This document shows positions 5,069-10,086 of a stretch of 12,706 nucleotides of DNA, one piece after another. A program made the position numbers and the translations under genes. The stretch's first letter is position 1. Every line of letters starts with the position of its first letter. The DNA is from an uncultured Clostridia bacterium. GTDB taxonomy: Bacteria > Bacillota > Clostridia > Christensenellales > UBA1242. The notes under the pieces are model-generated. The model saw only the letters and a list, made by a program, of their open reading frames with translations, made no database searches and was not told the origin of the DNA. The DNA lies in assembly GCA_947628195.1 (NCBI GenBank), contig CANQZB010000016.1:1-12706 (forward strand), given 5' to 3'.

Positions 5069-5857
5069 TTACTTCCCTTTTTTTATGTCTGCTAGCGGGT
5101 AGGTTTTTATTTCGGTTGATTCGTCATCTTTGGTAAAACAAACCGTAACTTGTTCTTTTAAAAAGTTTGTATCGGTAACTTTGCCAACTCCGTCCGGGGT
5201 AACCACACTAGAGTTTATTTTTGGCATTTTCTTTTGCATATCTTCATAAAATTCGTCTTCATATTTTAGGCAACACAACAATCTGCCACACATGCCATTA
5301 ATTTTGTTAGGGTTAAGGGCAATGTTTTGATTTTTAGCCATTTTTATTGAAACTTTATCAAAATCGGTTAAATAAAGTTTGCAACAAGTAACGCGCCCGC
5401 ACATGCCTATTGCGCCAACAACCTTGCTTTCATCTCTGTTGCCTATTTGGCGCATTTCAATTCTTGCCTTATATTTTGCACCCAAAATTTTAATAAGTTC
5501 CCTAAAATCTACACGCTCATCTGCCGTGTAATTAACTGTAATTTTGCTTCTATCAAGGTTGGTTGAAATAAATCCTATTTTCATGTCCAGCCCAAGATTG
5601 TCCGCTTCCTTTTTAATTTCTGGAAGCAAGGCTCGGGCGTATTTGCAGTTTTCACAATGGGAAATGTTATCCTCCTTTGTGCAAACGCGAACAATGTTTG
5701 TAAGTTCAACATTGTCAACTTCTTTAACGCCTTTTATTGCGCCAACTTCAAGGCCGTTATTATCTACAACAACGCGTGTGCCTTTCTTTAAGTTTTCATC
5801 AACCTTGCAAAAAAGAGGGGTTGACGAATTAAACAAAACTATTTCCATTACTTGCAT
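5069..5857 (-). CDS. ricT: PSP1/YaaT family protein RicT (Y-complex component)
   Basis: A 262-residue PSP1-domain protein. In Bacillus, RicT (YaaT) works with RicA and RicF in a complex that promotes RNase Y-dependent mRNA processing and affects Spo0A phosphorylation, and the complex carries 4Fe-4S clusters. The cysteine pattern expected for this is present: Cys59, CENC at 68-71, GMCGRVTCC (Cys153, 158, 159) and GMCGRLLCC (Cys190, 195, 196). The length is near that of B. subtilis YaaT. The ATG at 5857 is preferred because AAAGGAGAG lies just upstream. It sits inside holB and overlaps it by 10 nt. An alternative ATG at 5848 overlaps the holB stop as TAATG. RicA (YmcA) and RicF (YlbF) are not in the window. 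Confidence 0.95.
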   Translation of the reverse strand: MQVMEIVLFNSSTPLFCKVDENLKKGTRVVVDNNGLEVGAIKGVKEVDNVELTNIVRVCTKEDNISHCENCKYARALLPEIKKEADNLGLDMKIGFISTNLDRSKITVNYTADERVDFRELIKILGAKYKARIEMRQIGNRDESKVVGAIGMCGRVTCCKLYLTDFDKVSIKMAKNQNIALNPNKINGMCGRLLCCLKYEDEFYEDMQKKMPKINSSVVTPDGVGKVTDTNFLKEQVTVCFTKDDESTEIKTYPLADIKKGK

Positions 5858-6768
5858 AAAAATCTCTCCTTTAACATATTGAACAATAAATTATCTAAAA
5901 TATAACCAAAATTTACATTAGACATAAGTTTTTTATAAGCGTCATCAATTAGTGGCAAACATTTCATAATTGCTTTTGCGCTAAATTTTGTTTTTATTGG
6001 CTGTAAAACATCGTCATCGAACTTGCCATCATTTTTTAATGCCGAAAGTAACAATTCTTGCAAAATGCTGAAAAACAATGGCTTGTTTGTAATGTTTAGT
6101 GAAGAAACCACATTTGGAATGTCTGCCGTGCTGTTTAGTGATGAAAAAATGTTTTTTATTTCATTTAAACAATTTAAATATTCGCCATCGCTGGCAAAAT
6201 TTATCATTTCCGTTAGGGTAAAGCCCTTATGAATGTAACTTGATATGTTTATGCCGTTGTTGTTAAGCTCGTTGGCAATAATATCTTCATCTTCTTTTGA
6301 AAGGTTAGGGACAAAAATTTTGTTAAGACGGCTTAAAACCGTTGGCAGTAATTTGTCCGTTTTAGTGGTTGTTAAAATGAAAACGGCACTTTCATTTGGC
6401 TCTTCTAACGATTTTAACAATTTGTTTTGGGCAATTTCGTTTATTGTTTCTGCATTTAAAATTACAAAAACTTTTTTGCTTGCCTGAATTGGCTTTGTTG
6501 AAAGTTTTTCTATTAAAATTTTTACATCATCAACCTTAATTGCATCTTGCTCTAAAATAAACAGGTCGGGATGGGAACGCGAAACAAACTGCTTACAAGC
6601 ATTGCATTCGCCACAACCGCTGTTAGTTTCACACAATATTTTTTTTGCAAAAGCAAGCGCAATTTCGTTATTTTTAATGCGGTCCTGTGAATATAATAGG
6701 TAGGCATGATGTTTGTCCGTAAGTGCCAATTCTTTAAATAGATTAGTTTGATAAATGCAATCTATCAT
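5848..6768 (-). CDS. holB: DNA polymerase III delta' subunit HolB
   Basis: Clamp-loader subunit of the replicative polymerase, 306 residues from the ATG at 6768. The start of the AAA+ domain (HAYLLYSQ, 21-28) is recognisable. There is no functional Walker A motif, as usual for delta'. A four-cysteine zinc module lies at 46, 52, 55 and 58, and the strongly conserved NKLLKSLEEP at 115-124. The arginine-finger motif reads Ser146-Arg147-Leu148 where SRC is usual; the Arg is kept. The frame stays open upstream to 6960, but residues before this ATG would cover the promoter and give an atypical hydrophobic extension, so they are rejected. It is the first gene of the operon, predicted leaderless, and it overlaps ricT. 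Confidence 0.93.
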   Translation of the reverse strand: MIDCIYQTNLFKELALTDKHHAYLLYSQDRIKNNEIALAFAKKILCETNSGCGECNACKQFVSRSHPDLFILEQDAIKVDDVKILIEKLSTKPIQASKKVFVILNAETINEIAQNKLLKSLEEPNESAVFILTTTKTDKLLPTVLSRLNKIFVPNLSKEDEDIIANELNNNGINISSYIHKGFTLTEMINFASDGEYLNCLNEIKNIFSSLNSTADIPNVVSSLNITNKPLFFSILQELLLSALKNDGKFDDDVLQPIKTKFSAKAIMKCLPLIDDAYKKLMSNVNFGYILDNLLFNMLKERFLCK

Positions 6769-6774
6769 AACATA

Positions 6775-6803
6775 ATTATAGCACAGGCAAAAAAATTTTT
6801 CAA
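6775..6803 (-). promoter_or_regulatory. holB operon promoter (leaderless configuration)
   Basis: On the minus strand: TTGAAA (6803-6798), 17-bp spacer, perfect TATAAT (6780-6775) preceded by TGC (extended -10). Six bases separate the -10 from the ATG at 6768, with no Shine-Dalgarno sequence. Its -35 is only 8 bp from the -35 of the divergent promoter at 6812. Confidence 0.82.
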
Positions 6804-6811
6804 TAAATTTA

Positions 6812-6840
6812 TTGACAAAGTTATTCTTAAATATTAAAAT
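6812..6840 (+). promoter_or_regulatory. Promoter of the 6860 membrane protein gene
   Basis: Perfect TTGACA (6812-6817), 17-bp spacer, TAAAAT (6835-6840). The expected start near 6847 coincides with the AAGGAG ribosome binding site (6847-6852), so the 5' leader would be only about 13 nt. Confidence 0.8.
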
Positions 6841-6859
6841 AAAAATAAGGAGAATTAAA

Positions 6860-7390
6860 ATGAATAGAACAAAGAAGGGATTTTTAACCGCAGGAGGCAT
6901 AATTAGCATTGTTTTAGCTTCTTTATGCCTTTTAGAAGGGCTTGTTATGTTTACTGGCAAAACTTTGGTTACAGAAGATTTTGTAAAAGAAATGTTTAAC
7001 AGTGATAGTTCTTATACTTATTTTGAAGATGACCTTACAACCGATGAGGTGGGCGATTATTATTTTGAATATACCGAACAAGGCACAGTTTACAAAATTA
7101 CAAAGGCAGAGATAAAAGGAATTGTTAACATTGCATCAACCATACTTACTGTGGTTTGCGTGATTTTAATTGCTTTAGCAGTTGCAAATTTGATTTTTGC
7201 AATATTTGTATTAAAAGGCAGCCACAGAAACAACTGCAAAAAGGGATTTATTATTACATTGTTAGTATTAAGTGTGCTTTCAGGCAATTTGTTAACAATG
7301 GCATTTATGATAGTTGCGTTATGCATTAAAGACACGCCTCAAATTGAGCATTTGGAAGATATTCCAACCACATACGAAACGGGCGAATAA
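6860..7390 (+). CDS. Hypothetical membrane protein, three predicted transmembrane helices, 176 aa
   Basis: A 176-residue integral membrane protein of unknown role. A hydrophobic helix at about 8-31 is followed by an acidic, Tyr-rich loop (about 33-85) and two more hydrophobic stretches at about 88-118 and 128-156. The tail is short and acidic. With a positively charged N-terminus (MNRTKK) the first helix is probably a membrane anchor, placing the acidic loop outside the cell. The layout is reminiscent of small DUF4064-like proteins, but I cannot confirm membership. The start is the ATG at 6860, set by AAGGAG 7 nt upstream; an upstream TTG in frame is part of the -35 box. The gene is divergent from holB and convergent with greA. 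Confidence 0.85.
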   Translation: MNRTKKGFLTAGGIISIVLASLCLLEGLVMFTGKTLVTEDFVKEMFNSDSSYTYFEDDLTTDEVGDYYFEYTEQGTVYKITKAEIKGIVNIASTILTVVCVILIALAVANLIFAIFVLKGSHRNNCKKGFIITLLVLSVLSGNLLTMAFMIVALCIKDTPQIEHLEDIPTTYETGE

Positions 7391-7415
7391 AAAAAGGAGT
7401 TAAACTCCTTTTTTT
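7389..7415. terminator. Bidirectional terminator between the 6860 gene and greA
   Basis: AAAAAAAGGAG (7389-7399) pairs with CTCCTTTTTTT (7405-7415) around the loop TTAAA. T or A runs are on both sides, and it lies between convergent stops (7388-7390 and 7417-7419). It overlaps the last two bases of the + strand gene. Confidence 0.88.
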
Positions 7416-7416
7416 G

Positions 7417-7890
7417 TTATGTTTTTATTTTTGTAATTTTATATTGCACACTGCCGGCAGGTGTTTTAATTGTTACTAAATCGCCAACTTTTTTGCCTAT
7501 TAAGCCTGCACCTATAGGGGAGGAATTGCTAATTAAGCCCTTAAGTGGGTTAGAATCTATATCTCCAACAATTGTGTATTCAAATTTTTGATTGTTTTTC
7601 ATATTAGTAACGCTAACTTTGCACCCAATGCCAACCTTGTTTGTGTTTAATTTTTTAGTGTCAATAATTTCGGCGTTTTTTAGTTTATTTTCAAGCTCAA
7701 AAATTTCTTGTTCAACAGATTGCTGTTCTTCCCTTGCAATGTCATATTCGCTATTTTCACTTAAATCACCATAACTTCTTGCTTCGGCAATTTTGTTTGC
7801 AACCTCTTGCCTTTTTGTTGTTTTTAAAAATTCGAGCCTTTCTTTAACACGTTTTAGCCCTTCACTGGTCATAAAAGATTTTTCTTCCAT
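7417..7890 (-). CDS. greA: Transcription elongation factor GreA
   Basis: GreA enters the RNA polymerase secondary channel and stimulates cleavage of backtracked transcripts. The 157-residue protein has the normal length. The N-terminal coiled-coil hairpin carries ARSYGDLSENSEY (37-49), with the acidic tip residues Asp42 and Glu45. The C-terminal FKBP-like domain has SPIGAGLIGKKVGD and a typical VQYKITKI end. Its start has an AAGGAG ribosome binding site 8 nt upstream. A consensus promoter about 95 bp upstream gives a leader of some 86 nt, much longer than those of the neighbouring genes. It is a single-gene unit with no lysS or other usual partner in view. Confidence 0.97.
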   Translation of the reverse strand: MEEKSFMTSEGLKRVKERLEFLKTTKRQEVANKIAEARSYGDLSENSEYDIAREEQQSVEQEIFELENKLKNAEIIDTKKLNTNKVGIGCKVSVTNMKNNQKFEYTIVGDIDSNPLKGLISNSSPIGAGLIGKKVGDLVTIKTPAGSVQYKITKIKT

Positions 7891-7982
7891 AATTAAATCT
7901 CCTTATAAGTAAATTTTGTTTGCATATTTTTTTATGAACGCAATTAAAAAATGCATAACTGCAATTCAATTAATGCAAGTAG

Positions 7983-8011
7983 ATTATACAAAAAAAAGTG
8001 AGTGGTGTCAA
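7983..8011 (-). promoter_or_regulatory. greA promoter, consensus sigma-A type
   Basis: On the minus strand: perfect TTGACA (8011-8006), 17-bp spacer, perfect TATAAT (7988-7983). The transcription start is expected near 7976, leaving about 86 nt before the greA ATG at 7890. It is the best promoter in the window. Confidence 0.87.
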
Positions 8012-8071
8012 GAGTTTTTTAATCAATTTTTATTTGTAAAATCATAAAAGATAGCATATTATATGAAAATT

Positions 8072-8098
8072 ATTTAAAAATATGTTAATTTTTTAAAT
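8072..8098 (-). terminator. Possible weak AT-only terminator of the 83-aa gene
   Basis: ATTTAAAAA (8072-8080) pairs with TTTTTAAAT (8090-8098), enclosing the TAA stop at 8087-8085. There are no GC pairs and no clear T run after it on the minus strand, so termination here is uncertain. Transcripts could continue into greA. Confidence 0.3.
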
Positions 8099-8336
8099 AT
8101 TCAAGTACAAATCTAGAAAAATTGACCTTTTCAATAAAATCATCCGGTTTAAAAACGCATAGGTGAAACATATTAAAATCGTAAACATGTTTATCTAAGA
8201 GCACGGGGGTGGGCACATTAAGCTCATGGCTTAAATTTTGAAGCATCTCAAAAAAAGAAATGTTTTTCGGATTAACTTCAATCGTAACGCTTTTTATAAC
8301 TTTATCATCAACTAAAAGTTTGCCCCAAATTTTCAT
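8085..8336 (-). CDS. Conserved-looking small protein of unknown function, 83 aa
   Basis: An 83-residue protein, probably cytoplasmic. The sequence (MKIWGKLLVDDKVIK at the start, HELNVPTPVLLDKH at 37-50, FKPDDFIEKVNF at 62-73) resembles small uncharacterised Clostridia proteins I have seen, but I cannot name a family. No catalytic motif, cysteine cluster or membrane segment is present. The ATG at 8336 is chosen over an in-frame TTG at 8372 that belongs to the -35 box. A TAAAAT -10 ends 7 nt before the ATG and there is no ribosome binding site, so it is predicted leaderless. It is divergent from the DUF362 gene, with 87 nt between the two ATGs. Confidence 0.78.
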   Translation of the reverse strand: MKIWGKLLVDDKVIKSVTIEVNPKNISFFEMLQNLSHELNVPTPVLLDKHVYDFNMFHLCVFKPDDFIEKVNFSRFVLEYLKN

Positions 8337-8343
8337 ATTATCT

Positions 8344-8372
8344 ATTTTATATAATATTAATAAAAAAATCAA
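8344..8372 (-). promoter_or_regulatory. Promoter of the 83-aa gene (leaderless configuration)
   Basis: On the minus strand: TTGATT (8372-8367), 17-bp spacer, TAAAAT (8349-8344), then 7 nt to the ATG at 8336. The region is very AT-rich, so alternative -10 boxes are possible. Confidence 0.6.
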
Positions 8373-8388
8373 ACAATTTCCAAATTAA

Positions 8389-8417
8389 TTGACTTTTCAT
8401 CAAAATTTTAATATCAT
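8389..8417 (+). promoter_or_regulatory. Promoter of the DUF362 gene (leaderless configuration)
   Basis: TTGACT (8389-8394), 17-bp spacer, TATCAT (8412-8417), then 6 nt to the ATG at 8424. No Shine-Dalgarno sequence precedes the ATG. Its -35 is 16 bp from the -35 of the divergent 83-aa gene. Confidence 0.75.
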
Positions 8418-8423
8418 TTGAAT

Positions 8424-9599
8424 ATGAGTGATTTAGTATATTTAAGTTATGTTGAGGAATATGACCCACAAGTGATTGAGCAGTCTGTCAAAGACGCATT
8501 TTTAAGTTTGGGCTTTAATAAAATTCATTCTAAAATGAAGGTTTTGCTTAAAGTGTGTGCACCCGGCTCGTTTTCGCCAGATTTGGCGAAAACCACCAAT
8601 CCCGCCGTTGTTTGCGGTGTTGCTAACTACATTAGTTCATTAGGGGCAGAGGTTATTGTTGCGGAAAGCCCTTATAATAATTATTCGGAAGAGGAATTAG
8701 ATAATGTTTATATCAACACCGGAATGCTGGAAGTTGCCAATTCTTCAAAATGTACACTAAATCACAACCTTAAAACGTCAATTTTAAATTTGCCCAACGG
8801 AGTTGTTACAAAAAATATTCCAATTTTAGATGTAGTTAACGACGTTGATGTTATTATAAATATTGGCAAATTAAAGATGGATGAGAATTTGGGTTTTGTT
8901 GGCTCAACTGCAAATCTTTTTGGTTTTTTGCCGGGTGAAAGTAAAACATTAAATTTAAACAGGTTAAGTTATTTAAAAGATTATTATAATTATTTAATTG
9001 ATTTGGAAGAGGGCTTAAAAAACAAGTTGGTTTTAAACATCGTTGATGGAATTGTGGCTCTAGAATCGGGCGATGTACAACATATGATGTATTGCTTAGC
9101 AGTGGGGGAAAACACATTTAAATTAGATGCTTGTTTGTGTTCAATATTAGGCATAGAATTTGATAAAACTTTGTTAAAACAAGCGGAAGAACGGGGTCTG
9201 TTTAATAAAAACAAACCTTTTAAAACAATAGGCGAAGATTTAGAAAAGTTTAAAAACGAAAGTTTTGCAATTTCAGATTTTAGTGAAGAAACTAAAATAC
9301 ATAAAAACACGGTCGCTCAAAAATATTATTTTAAAACTCATCAAAGGCGAGTGAAAATAGAACAGAAGCATTGCAAAGGTTGCAGTGTTTGTAGCAAAAT
9401 TTGCCCAACTGGCGCAATAGTGATGAGATATGATAAAAACAATGAACTTTATGCAAAAATTGATTACAAAAAATGCATTTATTGCTTTAAATGCCACACC
9501 GCATGCCCATATAGAGTTGTACAAGTTATAACTCCGTTTAAGTATAAACTTTTGGATAAACAAATTAACAAATATAATGATAAAGAAAGTGCAAATTAA
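8424..9599 (+). CDS. DUF362 domain protein with C-terminal double 4Fe-4S ferredoxin domain
   Basis: A 391-residue cytoplasmic iron-sulfur protein. Residues 1-300 resemble DUF362: VLLKVCAPG (40-48), TTNPAVVCGVANYISSLGAE (57-76), VIVAESP (77-83) and a DVIINIGKLK segment (142-151) with downstream Gly-rich loops. The C-terminus carries two classical 4Fe-4S motifs, CxxCxxCxxxCP at Cys317/320/323/327 and Cys351/354/357/361, as in bacterial ferredoxins. All eight ligands are present. DUF362 proteins are widespread in anaerobes, and many have no assigned reaction; an electron-transfer or redox role is inferred. The ATG at 8424 is chosen; an in-frame TTG at 8418 lies directly after the -10 box. It stands alone, with its own promoter and terminator. 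Confidence 0.92.
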   Translation: MSDLVYLSYVEEYDPQVIEQSVKDAFLSLGFNKIHSKMKVLLKVCAPGSFSPDLAKTTNPAVVCGVANYISSLGAEVIVAESPYNNYSEEELDNVYINTGMLEVANSSKCTLNHNLKTSILNLPNGVVTKNIPILDVVNDVDVIINIGKLKMDENLGFVGSTANLFGFLPGESKTLNLNRLSYLKDYYNYLIDLEEGLKNKLVLNIVDGIVALESGDVQHMMYCLAVGENTFKLDACLCSILGIEFDKTLLKQAEERGLFNKNKPFKTIGEDLEKFKNESFAISDFSEETKIHKNTVAQKYYFKTHQRRVKIEQKHCKGCSVCSKICPTGAIVMRYDKNNELYAKIDYKKCIYCFKCHTACPYRVVQVITPFKYKLLDKQINKYNDKESAN

Positions 9600-9626
9600 A
9601 AGCCAAGTAACACGCTTGGCTTTTTT
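9598..9626 (+). terminator. Rho-independent terminator of the DUF362 gene
   Basis: AAAAGCCAAG (9598-9607) pairs with CTTGGCTTTT (9615-9624), loop TAACACG, T run to 9626. It begins at the stop codon. Confidence 0.92.
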
Positions 9627-9707
9627 ATATGTTGCTTAAAAAATTGCTAAAAAATCTGCTTGTATAAAATTGCGCATGTAAGGCAAAATAATGAATAGAG
9701 GTAAATT

Positions 9708-9962
9708 ATGTTAAGATTTTTTGCTTTTATTTTAACTTGCATTGGCGGGCTAAACTGGCTTATGATTGGCGCGTTACAATACGATTTTGTGGCAGGAGTG
9801 TTTGGCACACAAGCCAATGTTTTTAGCAGAATAGTTTATGTAATTATTGGCGCTGCCAGCATATATATTTTGATTGTTACAATTTTTAATAAGGGAAGGC
9901 TAAAATTGTTCGGATATAAAAAGAAAAAGGCGCAAAAGAAAGAAGAAGTGGAAGATTTCTAA
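9708..9962 (+). CDS. DUF378 family small membrane protein (YuzA-like)
   Basis: An 84-residue protein with two membrane helices (about 4-22 and 41-60) and a Lys/Glu-rich cytoplasmic tail. The pattern GGLNWLMIGAL (13-23), DFVAGVFG (26-33) and SRIVYVIIGAASIY (40-53) is characteristic of DUF378. The family is small, membrane-bound and without a known function. The start has an AGAGG ribosome binding site about 6 nt upstream. A possible -10 (TATAAA, 9663-9668) has no good -35 partner, so the promoter is not certain. The gene is a single unit, convergent with dnaE. Confidence 0.93.
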   Translation: MLRFFAFILTCIGGLNWLMIGALQYDFVAGVFGTQANVFSRIVYVIIGAASIYILIVTIFNKGRLKLFGYKKKKAQKKEEVEDF

Positions 9963-9975
9963 TTTTAAAAATTGC

Positions 9976-10026
9976 AAAAAAATTTCTTTTTTGTTAAAAA
10001 ACAGTGCAAATTGCAGAAATTTTTTA
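9976..10026 (+). terminator. Possible terminator-like inverted repeat after the DUF378 gene
   Basis: AAAAAAATTTCT (9976-9987) pairs with AGAAATTTTTTT (10015-10026), a 12-bp AT-rich stem with a 27-nt loop ending in T. The large loop and near-lack of GC pairs make this weak. Confidence 0.3.
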
Positions 10027-10056
10027 AAAAATAACCTAAAAATTCAAAAAAAAATA

Positions 10057-10086
10057 AAAAAACAGGATGCGAATCCTGCCTTTTTT
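10057..10086 (-). terminator. dnaE terminator (possibly bidirectional)
   Basis: CAGGAT (10064-10069) pairs with ATCCTG (10074-10079) around GCGA, with an A run at 10057-10063 (T run on the minus strand) just after the dnaE stop. A CCTTTTTT tract on the + side may let it also stop transcripts from the DUF378 gene. Confidence 0.85.

Noticed and set aside
6769..6960. N-terminal extension of HolB to an upstream in-frame ATG at 6960
   Set aside because: It would cover the TTGAAA/TATAAT promoter and the first part of the divergent membrane gene and adds a hydrophobic stretch atypical for delta'. HolB homology begins at the ATG at 6768.
8854..9563. Minus-strand frames opposite the DUF362 gene
   Set aside because: They are antisense shadows; the + strand gene has intact DUF362-like and 4Fe-4S motifs.
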